A DNA stretch of 64,000 bases from Datnioides undecimradiatus (lineage: Eukaryota; Chordata; Actinopteri; Lobotiformes; Datnioididae), in NCBI GenBank assembly GCA_008933995.1, contig WARS01000110.1, positions 2,046,001-2,110,000 on the forward strand, written 5' to 3'. Position 1 is the stretch's first letter. Every line of letters starts with the position of its first letter. Below, piece after piece: positions 25,701 through 39,159 of this stretch. The notes under the pieces were generated by a model. That model worked only from the letters and a program-made list of their open reading frames with translations. It was not told the DNA's origin and did no database searches. Both the position numbers and the translations under genes were made by a program.

Positions 25701-26149
25701 GCACTGTTGTCTCTATCTGACTGAAAATGATTTGGCTGCCAAAGACCTAAATTTGGTGTTAGAATCCGTCCCCTACACCTTGATTACAGCAGGCACGTCC
25801 GCGTTGCATTCCACTGTGACACAGTTTTGTTCAATTCTCCACAGGGGCTTCATACCCTGCTGCAAGCTCTTCAGATGTTTTTTTTGTTTTGTTTTTCTGC
25901 CTGCCAGATGTTGTTGACTTGCTAACATTCTGATGCTTTCGTCATTTTCACCCAGTGTTTGTGTTTCTGTCATGGGTAGGGAATTTGGGTAGAAACTCTA
26001 TGCCTCAAACTTAATAAAGTAGTAATATTTCTGTCTTGTGTTTCAGCTTGTTGCTTCTTGCTCTGTTTCCATGGAACAAATCAGTGCTTCCGGTTTATCA
26101 TTCACTTATGTCCAACCATCCACCTATGGACAGCTGCTTTGTGTGGTGA

Positions 26150-26505
26150 TCAAAAAAGTTAGATGGTGAGAACAAGTACTTGAAATGAGTGCGTTTTCTC
26201 TGTAGGGTGACTGGGCTCACCATTAGAATTAGGGTGAGAAGCTTAGATGTCTGGAAGGACCTCGTAGTAGAGGCACTGCTCCTTTGGTTGAAAGGCACCA
26301 GTTGTGATGGTTTTGCCATCTGATCAGGATGCATCCAAGGCATCTTCCCTTGGAGATTATCGAGACGTGTCGTGCTAGAGGGATTATGTATCTCATTTGG
26401 CCATAAAATGCCTTGGAAACAATCAGAAGGAGGTGGAAAACACTGCTGGGAAAGGAAGGTTTTGACCTAGGCCCCTGCCACTGTGACTCGGCACCCAGAT
26501 AAGAG
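26150..26505 (+). mobile_element. RTE/Rex3-type LINE 3' end, 5'-truncated
   Basis: Plus-strand phrases ctctgtagggtgactgggct, tagggtgagaagc, gcactgctcc, gtcaggatgc-like atcaggatgcatcc, and gagggattatgtatctcatt follow the order of the C-terminal reverse transcriptase and 3' UTR of a LINE very common in teleosts (RTE clade, Rex3-like as I remember it). Readable residues include LRIRVRSLEVWKDLVVEALL and the later GHKMPW. Stops and small indels break the frame. The tandem GATG-type tail of intact copies is not seen. Confidence 0.65.
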
Positions 26506-28021
26506 TTAGAAACCGATGCGTTACCTCATAAAATACGTATCATACTTGTATGACATGTATAATAACCTGTAAGATACATGTTATACACGCTATGATAACA
26601 AGTATAATATTGTCAACAAATTTCACGAAAAGCTAACCAGAACAACCCGAACATTGCGTTTTTATGATTTCTTATCCCAAACCACAGACTAATGCAGGTG
26701 AAATGGGATGCCCTTTGTGTCATTAACAGCACTCAAAACCTTACTTTGATCAATAAGAAGTCTGACTAAATTATATAGATTAAATTGACATTTACATTGA
26801 AACATAATATTACATTATACTGTATTATAACATTATATGTACATATATAAATGTGTAAGACATCTAAACCTTATTTTTAATAATGCCCAACTTAGATTAC
26901 ACCAAGTGCAGTCCTTCTGATCCATCTTACATTCCATGGGCACTTCAGTTGGCTGTATTTCTGTTTCTTGTGCTGCTCCTGAGCTGCTAAACCAAGCAAC
27001 CACACTGGCCATAAGCCAGGTCTCTGCAACCGCTGTGAGAAAATGTTGGCCTCCAGTGTATCTAATCTAGGCCTCGTGGTCACAGTGTAGATCACAGGAG
27101 AAGAGCAATAATTTCAGATGTTTAATAGTCCCCTGTAGCTGGCGGATGTAAATTGAATTTATTTATTTTACAGCCACATTGTGATATGGCTTTGATGTGG
27201 AATGGCTGCGCTCGGATCAAACTTCATCTCTAATCTCGTTTGCTCCCTCAGAGCATTTATTTCTGTTGACCGTTGGCCCTGCATTACTGTGAGGAGCTGA
27301 CAAACTCTGCGGAGATTAATGCATCTTGGATCTCTGTTTCCGGGCTTCACTCCGGAATAGCTGGGATCACTTTGCCAAAGAGTAAATGGACAGTAGAAAT
27401 CAGGCATTTTCTGAATGTATCATGCCTAATTTGTGATATGACTTAGAACTCAACTCCTAACTGTATAAATGCTATTATAAAAGCCCCATAATCTTTTACC
27501 TAAAAGTAGATACCTAAATTAAAACTGGACGTACCATTAGCATAACATCCATAATCACAGTCTTAAAATGCTGCTGATAGTCATGCTTTCCACCCTTGAC
27601 CTTTCCTTTATCACTGCTGTCAATCCAAATTTTACTAATGTGCATGAGTAATATGGAAATCCACTGGGAAGATTGTTATCAAGCTTATTGAGCACATACA
27701 TGCTCCCAAGAGAATGAAACTTTTAGCCCTCATGATCTTTTATTGGAAAAGCATCCCTTGGAAACAGTAAACAATATTGCAGTGCATGCTTTGCATGAAT
27801 GTTCTTTTCATTATCATTTACCAATTTTTCCAAACTCTGTGGTACAAGTGGATTTTAAAGAAATTGTCTTGGGAAAAAAACAGCAAACACAGAACATGCT
27901 ATAACTATAGATTTGATATGGCGAGCATGTCACCGTTGACAATGTACACATCCAGCAGACACGGAGTGACATTAGCATTCTCTTGGAGTCATGTTTGTGT
28001 AGCTTGTGACTAGCAGTATCT

Positions 28022-28115
28022 GTTTGCTGTTTGATGCTGGGCAGGTAGTGTACAATGGGTTGCTAGAGTTTGTTCACAGAAAACAGCTTCCTGCTGGGAC
28101 GAGAAACGATGCTGA
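28022..28115 (+). repeat. Unnamed teleost repeat, copy 1 of 4
   Basis: gctgggcaggtagtgtacaa, then gggttg, acagaaaacagcttcctgct parallels the copy at 30695-30760 (gctgtgcaggtagtgtacag, ggctgcctgctgtgg) and, inverted, the copy at 57175-57260 (cacagcaggtagctg, acactacctgctcggc). Shared phrases across three places show one interspersed family. Confidence 0.6.
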
Positions 28116-30519
28116 TGAGATTGACTTTGTGAGTTGTGGTAAAAAACAAAATCCATGATCTGAAGCAGAAGCGTAATGTGAAGCAGAAGCCTTTTGTTTG
28201 ACTTGGTGTGGTTTACAAGAACATCAGTTTCAAGATGTTTTTCTTTTACGTTTTAATGCAAGCGCTTTTATTTTAACTGTAAATTACTAACACCTTGAAA
28301 ACATTTAGATATATTAACAGTACAGTAGTACAGCGTGGCATGCTGCTTCCCTCTGAAGTCCTACAGTACTACTGTGGAATAATTTCTATGTTCTGACATC
28401 TGCTATCTATCATATTAATAATGACAGAGCAACTAGATGTACTCACTGTGGACTTACACTATATCAGAGTTGGTTTTAAACAAAAATATGTTCTGCACAT
28501 ATCCTATTTTGTCTGTATTCCACACATTTTCTACATTGTCCTAATTTCACTATAATCCGCTGGGAATGCAGTCTGAGTCTTGACAGAGAGAATGGCAGAG
28601 AAAAACAAAGAGAAAGATGGAGAAGACCTGTAACTGCTCTGCGAAAAAATCCGCTGGGGCTGCACCCCTGTCTTCTCCATCCCCAAAAGGCCATCAAATA
28701 TGATAAATAGCCAACAGGAAGGAGAGGATGAAGGTACAGAAACACACACCGAAGAGATCATTCATAAAGCAGAGGAGCACAGATGATGCAGGGTGAGTCA
28801 ACTAGCACAGAACGAGCGAAGAAACAAATTGCCGGCAGACTGTGGTCTAATCTGTGTTGCATTGAAAGTGCAGTTCTGTTCTCTGTTCCCCCTCTCCCTG
28901 AGAGTCAATGAGCCAAAGACGGGCCTTTAAACATACAGTAGAACACCCACACCCACCCTCCACCCCTGCAATCCATTTTATTTATGCTTTATTGCAGCAG
29001 CCTCTCAGCTCAGTGGGGGCCTGTGGCTGCAGGACATAGACATGTTGTTATAGCAAGATCACCCTGCCGTTTCTCTTTCAATTAGCCTAACATGGCATGG
29101 TGCACTGGACCTCCCACCCAGAGGTAAATCACCCAGTAGCAGCTAGAGCTCTTGTCCTCTGATGGCCAGCTGCTCTATGGGGCAATGGAAGGACATATGG
29201 GGCTTGTAATGACAGGGACCATGAAGAAACCCATGAGGTGAACCACCAACAGCGAATGCTAACCTTTTTAATGCAGCCCACCATTGTGAATTCTGCAATT
29301 ATGCACTGTCCAGTCCTGGAACTGAAAGGAGTGTTTTGTGTCAACATTTTTTTATTTTGACCCTGCTAGCATGTGAAAGCCAATGCCTGTAACCCTGTAA
29401 CACACTTTTTTCACATCTGTTCAATCAGATTTTCTTTTTGAATAGAAATAGTTTTGACTTTTTGTTAATTTCAGGAACATTGTTGGTTTTTGCTGCAGCT
29501 GTTAAGCTGCAGTTGCTGATGGTAAATCAAGCGTAAAGTAGGAGCAATCAAAAAAATTCAGTACAGTAGAATGGTGAGCGTGACACAAGTCTTTGTTGCA
29601 AAGATGGGATTAGTGCATTGGAAATTTACATTATGCTGAATATAATAACAACATAAAGACATTGTAAAAAACATGCATTAAGAGCAACTTTTTAAAAAAA
29701 AGCAAATCAGAAATGGCTGAATCAAACAGCATGTTAAAGTATAATGAGATGTTATGAGAGACGGAAAATTAGAGAAAGGTCTGCCTATTACTGCCTTTTT
29801 CAATTAGAGCCAAATGATTTCCCTGATCCCCACAGTGTAATTCATCATGCTTTTGGTGACTTGCTGAGCTTTCCTCTAGCACCAACAGGTCACATTAGTC
29901 TGTGACCAAGATTTTGCAATTATAACTACTCTCATCCACAGGAAGTTAACTTAGAACTTGATGGCCCAATTAATGTAAAATTTGCTTTATATATCTAAAG
30001 TCAAATTTTTTTGGATATCTGCTTTAGATATCTAAAGTCATTTTTTTCTTTTAAAAAAAATATTAAACTGTCATTTCTGAGCACATTCATTCTTCCCCAG
30101 AGGACAAATATCTTCCATGATAATGACTTATTTTCTTTAGAATTCAGGAAATTAGTTAGTATGTTGCACACTTAGCAGAGCACTTTCGCATTTAATCCTC
30201 TGAGTTAGGGATACGGTTTGTATGTTAATACATTGATAAAGATGAGGATCACTAGCCCTTTAAGCTGAGCTATGTATTCTGGTTTTGCGCTTGTGCTTAG
30301 CACCGCTAATGATTACATTAGTGCATGTTGTACTTTAGTGTTTTTTTTGTACACACAGCATATTTGCAAAATGTGAGATGTGGCAATGGAAATGAAATGT
30401 AAATTTGTACCAATGGCTACTGAAACTAATTTATAGCTGCTGATTGAGAGGAAATTGTGGGAGAGGGGAGGTAGGGAGATATTACACTATTTTGGTCCCT
30501 CTCATTGTTAGCATTTCAT

Positions 30520-30790
30520 TTATAACTATATTACAATGAGACCCACTTCAGCACAGCAGGAGAGAGAGAACTGCAGCAAATTAAATGCTGCTAAAAAGTC
30601 ATTTTACATGAGTTTGCTGTTCAGAACCACCAGAACACAAAAGACCAGCCATGGAATACCAGTGCTGTACTATTTTCTCTTCTCTGCCATTTGGTGCTGT
30701 GCAGGTAGTGTACAGTGGGCTTTTTCTCCTAACGGCTGCCTGCTGTGGCTGAAAATGACACTTTGAGAGTGGTGAACATGAATTGAAACA
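30520..30790 (+). repeat. Unnamed teleost repeat, copy 2 of 4
   Basis: The core at 30695-30760 shares gcaggtagtgtaca with copy 1 and the inverse of acactacctgct with the copy at 57170-57380. Flanking sequence (cttcagcacagcaggagaga, tgaaaatgacac) also recalls the family. No transposase or reverse transcriptase frame. Confidence 0.55.
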
Positions 30791-31279
30791 GTAAAAGTGT
30801 GGACCTTACAACCAAAAAAATGAGTCAGGGGTGAGCTGCAGGTTCAGATGATAATTCTCTGTTCTGTTCACTACTAAAATCAAAACCTATAACTCACATC
30901 GACATTGTAAATATAAAAAAAAATATTGATTATGGCTGTTTTGCCAACAAAAGAATTAAAAAAAAGGTCAAATGTATGTTGTCACAATGGAGTATGTGTA
31001 CAGATTCTGAGAAGTGTTTGTCTGGAGCTTTTGATTTTCAAGATGTTTTATCAATGGACATAGACCAAAATAACTCTGGATGTATTTGGACAGACATAAA
31101 AACATCACCAATCAGAGCAAGGGAAGATTTGACGGGGTGAGCTGAGTGATGGAAATATAAACGTGGAATAGTGTACAGAGATGTGGCTGTGAGCTCAGAG
31201 CCAAACTGTTCAATTAACAGTTTCTCTGAGCTGCATGCGAAGTACCCTTTGCAAAGGCCAAGCTGGTCCCCATGGCAGT

Positions 31280-31400
31280 GTATGAATGTGTCTGAATGTA
31301 TAAGTATTCCTATTCCTCGGTGTATGGAAGTGTTTGAACGAGACAATGCTGACATGCACTGTAAAGCTCTTTGAGTAGTTGGAAGACATTGTACTAAACC
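31280..31400 (+). repeat. Teleost repeat end (gtaaagcgctttgagtag type)
   Basis: gaatgtgtctgaatgtat, then cactgtaaagctctttgagt and agttggaagac resemble the common fish phrase gtaaagcgctttgagtggtc-ggaagac that ends a high-copy repeat. Only about 120 bp is recognisable; superfamily not assigned. Confidence 0.45.
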
Positions 31401-34400
31401 CACTACACTGGCTTGTTAGTATGCTAGTTGGAAGTCCATAGTCTACGTTAACGGATGAATAGCCAACATGGGCCACCAAAGTCAATAGATATGTTTTTCA
31501 TTTGATGGAATCGACTTGAGATTATTGTTTTGTTGTGTAGTTATTATAGCAAAACAAAAAATTACTGGTATATATGAAGACTTATTTAAAAACTCATAAA
31601 AAGGGGCAGGACATACAGTATAATTAGGCTGTTCAGGTTAGGAGTGGATAAACCCAATTTAGCTTTAACCAACCATAGGCATTCCTCTGTGAAGCAATGT
31701 GTGGAGTAGGAGAATTTGAGAGCAGATGTTTCAGAAGCAAACCTGAATGTGCAGAGTGCAGGACGTCTGCACAAGCAACAGTATATTTAAGTGCAAGCAC
31801 ATAATTTGAGCTAGAGCAGGGGATACCCAAGTGTAAACAGAGGCTGTTTGAGTGTGAGGGCGGGGTTTTAATCAAAAAGCATTACACAGTCTGAAAATAG
31901 AATCAACAAGTTACGATTTCAAATTGAACAATCATGCTCTTAAAAAAAAGACAGGAGAAAAGATTTGTACTTCACTTGCTGATTGTGCGACAAGGTGATT
32001 TGCCGTTGAAACAGGTGATGCGCATGTTCTCTGGCAGCTTGACAAACTGAGTCGGAGGCAACTTTCTTGTTTAATTTGTAACCAAAACAACTGAGCAATC
32101 CTTAAAGAGCTAGAAATGAAACCGCAGCAGCTACGGAGCATACATGTCAACAGATCCATCCCCATGACAACTGAGTGAACTCCAACCACTGATGACAACC
32201 ATTAAAAGGTGAAAAGGTAAAAGCTCTATAAAAAGCTACAAGGACTTGAGCTGTTTGGTCAAAAAGATGCTGATTTGAAAGATGCTGACATTTACAATAT
32301 CAAGGAAAATATAAAAATTCTGGCACTGTGGGAAATCCAGTATTTGTGGAGCTTGACATTGCTTTGTATTTTCAACATTCTTTTGTAAAAATGTGTGAAG
32401 TACTGAAACATACATGCAGCAATATCAGTACATTCTAAACTTTTTACTTCTATATGATGTTATACATTTATGTTACCTGTATGCTTTAAAATATTCCATG
32501 AACTCATAATACAGAGCAGAAGTGTAACTTGCTGTCACGGGCAGCGCCCCGGTTTGCAGTCCCAGAGTTTTACATAAGCTTGTACACGTTCAGTTCAGTC
32601 CCCTGCGTCCTGACAGCCCCGCAGACGGTCTGCATTTGTAGCACCGTGAAATTTCCTTTTGCTAACGGAGACAAATGGTCTATTAGCAATCTTGCATTTT
32701 ACATGGACTGATGAAAAATAGATACATCTTCCTCTGTGCCTGGACATCAATAAAGAAACTGACAGAGGGGATTCATTCACGCCTCGCTCATCAGAGCTCA
32801 TTGAGAATAATTGGGCATGACAGGCGTGTGCAGGACAGGACACTGTGGGTGGGAAATATCCTTCAGTGATGAAATTCAATTTTACACAATGTCATAACCT
32901 TTGCTGTGTGGGATTGGGCTGAGCTTTGAAACGTGGAGTTTATATGGAGGGATGGTTTTTTTTACAGTCAACTCAGGACTGCAAAAGCTAAATATGGTTG
33001 AAGTGGAGTAAGGCTTATGCGGACCACATATGTGTGAGGTACAAAATTAGATCCAGAGTAGGAGACCTACAGTCAGCTTCAATTTGATGGCCTAAACTGA
33101 AATCCATCATCATTTAAACAGAATAATTAAATGCATTGTCTGAGTCAGAGTAACAAAAGAGGACAATGAAAGGAAAGTATGATCGTATGTATGTATGATT
33201 CAAAATAATAAGACTGAAGGAAAAGTATAAACTGTGACATCTCAAACTGCCTATTAAGGCATAATGCACTGTTAGTTAGTCCATTATTTTGGAGGGAAAA
33301 TGAACATAACACCTATGCCTGCTCCTGTAAAAAATGAACTATGACAAACTATGACAATGCTTAATTTCAGGTGAAAGTGTTTCTATGGAAATGACACATT
33401 TTTCATAATTCCAAAATAACACAGAGATGCTCAAGGTGCTCAAGAGCCTATAAATAGCAGCGGCTTCATGACTGCTGTCACCTATTGTCTTACTGTTGCT
33501 CACCGATTAATTAAGTTTCATTTTGAGGTGACACTTGCTGACTGCTTTGGTATCTTTATTCCTTTTTAAAAAGCATATAAAACATTTATGTTCATGATGC
33601 TGTGTTAATAATACGCATGCATCTTTTGGTGCACATGTATGCATACAGTGCACACAGTACGCGTAGTGAAGCGTGTGTTCAGAGCATGTGTGTATAAAAG
33701 CATGTGCCTGTATATGTGAGTATGTATATGTGTGTGTCTTAATATACATTTGTGTAGGCATATTTCCTTTTATCTCGCTGTTTAACTGCTTTACTATATC
33801 AATATTATTATCTTTGAGTTTGGTTTTAACCATTATTGATTTTTTTTTTACTTTTACTTTATTTAATTTATCTTTCTTTTATTTTCTTTTAAATAACTTT
33901 TTAATATCTGTGTTCAAACATTTAAAATAATTACAATAAGAAAAAGCAGAGTGAGAAGAACAAGAACAAGAATAAAAGAAGAAATGACTAATAATAATAA
34001 TAATTTAAAAGTATGACCTTGTTTGACACTTGTTATTCCTTCCCTCTCCAGTTGAACACTTTGTAATTTGTTACTGAAATGATCACCCCATGTCTTTATA
34101 TGGTTGACAGACTCAACTAAAGGCCCAGCGTATTCATGTGTGCTGTTATTCATGCTATCTGATATGGCAGTAATTTAATGCAGGGAAAAAAATCAATTTG
34201 ACTCCCCCCTATAATTAATTAAGGGAAAAATCCTTCAGCAATTACATCTTCATAATAACCAAAACAATATAAGATACATGCCCATTTTAAATTAATTTGT
34301 CAGCATGTCAATGGTTTATAATTATCTAAGGAGCAGAATGAGCTTGCCCATCTGCCGCGTAACATTTAGCTCAAAATAGCAGCATCAGTCCTATGATGGG

Positions 34401-35109
34401 AAAGTCAAATGAGAGTTTCCTGAGTATTTTTTTTTTTTATCAAGTAATTAGATGGAGCATGTACCATTTCATTTACATCATCGACATCAGCTGTATTGTA
34501 TTCCAATTAGGGTTTTCTGATGCTGGGAAAAACTGACACTAGTAATTTTGAACTGAAGCAGTCAGTCAATAGTGCTTTGTCCAAACATTTAATATCAATA
34601 TATATTGGCAGGTTTTTTTGCAACACATTTTACCGGAGTTTCTAAATTAAACATGAAGTTGATTACATATTATAAAAAAGGGATTTTTTCCTTTGAATAT
34701 TGAGAAATGATGAAAAAAATTATAAATGTAAGTAAAATTAAAACAAACCGTGTTTTTGTACAGATGAGTTATTAGACGTGAGGAAAAAGGGAGTATTTTT
34801 AAATGCATTTCTTTTGTTTGCAGCTGCCATATAGAGCTACAGTTTCTTTTTCTGTTTTAACCAAAAAACAAAGTATAGAAGCTGTTGATGATAATTATAC
34901 GGTGCCAGTTGTGTTGTCATTGGTAGGACTGTTTATCTAATTAAAAAAGATATGAGAACTTGTAAAACTAATGCCTTTTAGACATATAACAACCATGTGC
35001 GCATACAACACTTTCAGAATCTTCCAGCTGTCTTCGAAATGATTTTACAATCCACAACCATACTACTTCGCTCCACATCTCACTGAGTTTCTCTTTCTGT
35101 GTCACCAAC

Positions 35110-35320
35110 CTCATTTTAAAAGGCAGCAGACAGCTGTCGTCACCGCAAAACTCGCTACCTGCTCAGAAGCAAATAGCATAGATGAACAATGAATGATGGC
35201 GAACGTAAACAAAGCTTTTAGCAGCAAAAGAATCTACTATTTTCCTCAGGAGTCGGTGGTAATCAAAATAAAGATAAAGGAGGGTGAATGTTGGACTCAC
35301 ATTCATCAGTTTCCCTGAAG
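35110..35320 (-). repeat. Unnamed teleost repeat, copy 3 of 4
   Basis: ctcgctacctgctcagaagc, ttttcctcaggagtcggtgg and gaatgttggactcac align in order with actacctgctcggc, tttccctcaggaggaggtgg and ctattggacttg at 57230-57370. The shared order over 150-200 bp supports one family in the same orientation at both sites. Confidence 0.6.
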
Positions 35321-36529
35321 CGCAGCTTGAACTGAATGCTAATCTGCTCTGTGTTTGCTGGATTAATGACTGTGTCACTTTGCTAACATAAGCTTACATT
35401 AGCCGTCATGAACTACTACGAGATCATGTTAGACTGTAGCAAAACCCTTGCGTGTATTGATTTGAACAAGGGAGTGTTTTATTGCTTGAGAATGCAACTT
35501 TTTAGTTGCAAGAGGAAGATTGGGTTACTTGGAATATGAAAAACACAGGATCTTAAATTTTCATCCACCCAGTGTCATATGATAGTAAGAATTTGTGTTT
35601 GTAGTTCAGTCCGTGAAAGACAACAACCCCAATACCTGTTTATTTTGAGACAATAACATTTTAATCCATCACACGAATTTATGCAGTCTACATGTTACGG
35701 AGTGCAACAGTGCATAACAACCACAGCGGCTGGTAAAAGTGTCTCTGGCATAGGAATGACAAAGAAAAATGACTTCTCTAGGTCACAGACCTATTGTATA
35801 TCACCTCACACTCTGAATTATACTGTGGGATTTATAATGCAGCCTGCTTTTGTATAGAGTTTATGGTAGCTTCCTGATAAGTAAGAATATTGACTTGGCA
35901 TGTGGTTAGAATTTTCAGTAGGATGTTGTATGCATGTCAGAAGTGACATAATGCAAATGGATGTGAGCATGAGCATGTTCTGAGCACGAGTTCAATCATG
36001 AATACAATCCCATATCCATGGTGCCTGTCTGCCATTCTCCTTCACTGCCGCCTGGCCTGCACTTTCCTTTCTCTGTCTGGGAACAATAAGCAACTCAACG
36101 TGATGAATCCTATCTCAGCCAGCACACACGCGTCCTCGCTGCTCAAGCCATTGCAATCCAAAAACATTGACTGTATTGATCAACAGTCTTTTTTGTCCAA
36201 GATTTCAGACAAAAAGCCAGAGAGAGAAGGCTAACTGCTGGAAGGATTTGTATAGCGAAGCACCAAACTGAATATTACTGTGGGTGTAAATCTGTGGTAG
36301 TTGTAGCTCAAGGTGTGGACACTTTTCTCTGTGTGTGGATTGACCAACAGGTAAATGCACTTATTAAGAAAGGCTGGGAAGCGCTAAGGAAGAGCAAGCA
36401 AACAAACATAGTTATTACTGGTTTGACAACTTCCATTAAAACCAGTTTTATTTTTTACAGTTATTTATTATAATTATCCAAGGACCTACAACTACAAAGT
36501 TGAAATACTATATGTCTCTATCAATTTAT

Positions 36530-37640
36530 GTGGTGTGTGTGTGAGAGAGTGTGTGTGTAGCACTTAAAGACAAACTTGTAAGGTGATTTAGACAAAGATG
36601 TAGCAGAATCAATATAAAGAATATTACATGGTACATGATGACGATAACAGTGAGTCTTTGAAGAGACTTTGAAGAGAAAGCTGACGGTTTGCCTCCCTGA
36701 GATCTGCAGGCAGGAAGTTCCACAGCTGAGGGCCAAAACAGCAGGAGCCCAGGCTTTGCTGGAAGATTTCAAGCAGCTATGCAGGATATCACAGATAAAG
36801 GCAGGACCCTAGCCATTCAAGGCTTTAAAAGCAAGTAGTAAAATCTTCAAATCAGTTCTAAAACTCAAAGGCAACCAGTGAAGGGCAGCAAGAATTAGTG
36901 TAATGTGGTTGCACCTCTTAGTGCGTGTTAAAAAAAACCTGGCGGCAGCATTTTGTGCTAACTGCAATCTTCGGATATTAGAACTGATACCAGTATAAAG
37001 TGCATTGAAGTACAAAGGAAAGGCCTTATTTTGGTTGAGGTGTCTCAGATGTGCGAAGCGAGATAGCAGCAGTCCGGTCACCTGAGCATCAAAAGACACC
37101 TCAGATACAAAAATAACACCTAAGGTTGTGAGCCTCTTTTTGACCATCACTGGAGCCTGCCACACTAGAGGTGACATTGTCATTGTAGCTGTTACTGGGG
37201 CCAGAGGGAGTGTCTCCTGTTTTTTAACTCCAATTTCAGTGAGGCAGGACATTATACACATAAAATCAGTGTTACCACGCACAGCACTGGGTCTATGCAT
37301 AGTTTGCTCCCGGCGTAACATGTAAATAGTGAATGAGACGGGACCTAAATTAGATCCTCGGGGAACCCCCACAAAAGTACAATCCCACAATCCAGTATGC
37401 ATCTCATTTCAGAGAGCTGATTCAACTGTACCAAATTCTTAGCTGAGGTCAAGGAGAATTAAATGTAATACCGTCCAGTGTCAGCAGCAAGCAATAAAAT
37501 ATTGATGACCTTGACCAGTAATCATAATCAGATCTAAAACAGGGATTTTACCATACCAGTGGACAAAGTGCAGTTAATTAAAACTAAAAGGTCTGGAGCC
37601 AACCCCTGTAATACTGCTATAAAAAAACACGTTGGAATGA
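36530..37640 (-). mobile_element. L2/Rex1-type LINE, reverse transcriptase remnant
   Basis: Minus-strand frames give, in order, LVKVINILLLAADTG, LILLDLS, the RT box GVPRGSNLGPVSFTIYML, then TLGVIFVSEVSFDAQV, RRLQLAQNAAARFFLTRT, HWLPLSFRTDLKILLLAF and, after a frame change near 36770, WNFLPADLREAN. These are RT and C-terminal motifs of L2/CR1/Rex1-clade LINEs (GVPQGSVLGP, LHWLPV, WNSLP). The YADD catalytic block is not preserved. The largest frame, 36809-37402, is part of this relic, not a host gene. The 5' half of the element is absent. Confidence 0.85.
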
Positions 37641-38149
37641 AGTGGGTCTGACGAGCAGACGGACGATTTTTAAAGTGAAGCAAAAGTTTAACGTGCTGTC
37701 TGATTTATTCTGTTTTGCTGTTAAAGTAATTAAGGAAGTATTTGCATTCCTTTCAGGTAGATTCAGGTGGATGGCTAATTGGTGGACCCTACCAGTGACA
37801 GTACCACTACCACTATTACTACCAGTTCTGAAAAGTATGTCTTCCTTGCTTCTTGCCAATAAGTGTTTTAGAGAACCATAGTGGAGAAGATGGCTTCGGC
37901 TTTTTATATTTATCTGAAACTACAGAATCTTAAATATTTATGCATACGCTGTTTTAAACATTAACAAGCTCCTCTATGGTGAAGCCTTGTTGTTCACTGG
38001 TTGGCTGAATGTGTTTGAGGCTAGGCAGAAGTGGTTATGGCTTTTAATGAAGGCCCTCCTTTAGCTCGAGTGACTCTTCTTCACAGCCATGTGAAAGCAG
38101 CAACATACAGAAATTTATGACATACCTGCCCCTAAATAGTATATTGTAA

Positions 38150-38575
38150 ACGTATATGTTTATTTTTTTATATATACTTTTATAATAACATGTTAATTTT
38201 ACATATATGTCTATCTGACATAACTATGATGTATATATATACACAAAAATGTATGTATATATGTCTATATATGTCTGCAGACACCATCATGCTCAGTGAT
38301 GAGAATGAGAAGATTGCTGGTTTAAACCCGTGCTTCTGCTTGCATGTTAAACTGTTGTTGTGCAAGGAGGGTTTACTATACATGTTACATATAAAAGATG
38401 ATTATACATGTGACACATATGATATAAAATGTTTCCCACATGCATAATTATATGGGTGTTATATATGGTTTATGCATTTAAGTGCATATATGTTTTTTAT
38501 TTCATGTGGACATGTATTCCATATATGGAAATTCTGTATATTTACATATATTACATTTACAAATGGGCATGTTTA
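38150..38575. repeat. Degenerate ATATGT/ACATAT-rich tract
   Basis: Scattered acatatatg, tgtatatatat, tatatatgtc and catatatgg units recur over about 420 bp with no fixed period. It looks like an old, decayed TA/TATG microsatellite. Confidence 0.6.
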
Positions 38576-39159
38576 TGTTCCTTTTGCAGTGTTTAACTGG
38601 ACTGATGTCAAGCCACAATTACCCACAACATTCAATTTTGTGCTACTAGCACCCCTATTGTTTCAACCACCATTCTCTCACGCCCATCAAATGTGTCAAT
38701 CAAATACAACACTGGATAACAGCTGGAACCAGCTTTCAGCAAGCCTGGCTAAAATGTCAAATGAAGCACAATATTTCTAATTACAATACAGATGTATAGC
38801 TGTAATGAGAAACATAATGTGATACGCATACATGAAAAGGTAGACAGATGGATCACACAAATACAGGACTTTCACCCACACAACAGGTGTTAGTTATGCG
38901 CGGACGTACGTCACATATGAATATTAACTTAACATACATATTTTAAACTAAACCGTGATCTTTTATGAAGAGAAACCAAGTAGGTTTTCACAATGTGGCG
39001 GCTTAAATATCCACACACACAGTAAATGATGACATTTACTGCAAATCTGTCACAGAACTCTTGAAAAACTTCCAACTGCCCACGTGCAGCCGTGGTCACA
39101 TCCTTGATTAATTCATCTTCATTAGTCTTACAATACGGCAACTATTCAGCCTCCACTTC

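Noticed and set aside
36809-37402. 197-codon minus-strand open frame as a host gene
   Set aside because: Its residues are LINE reverse transcriptase and C-terminal motifs (GVPRGSNLGP, LHWLPLSFRTD), so it is part of a decayed element.
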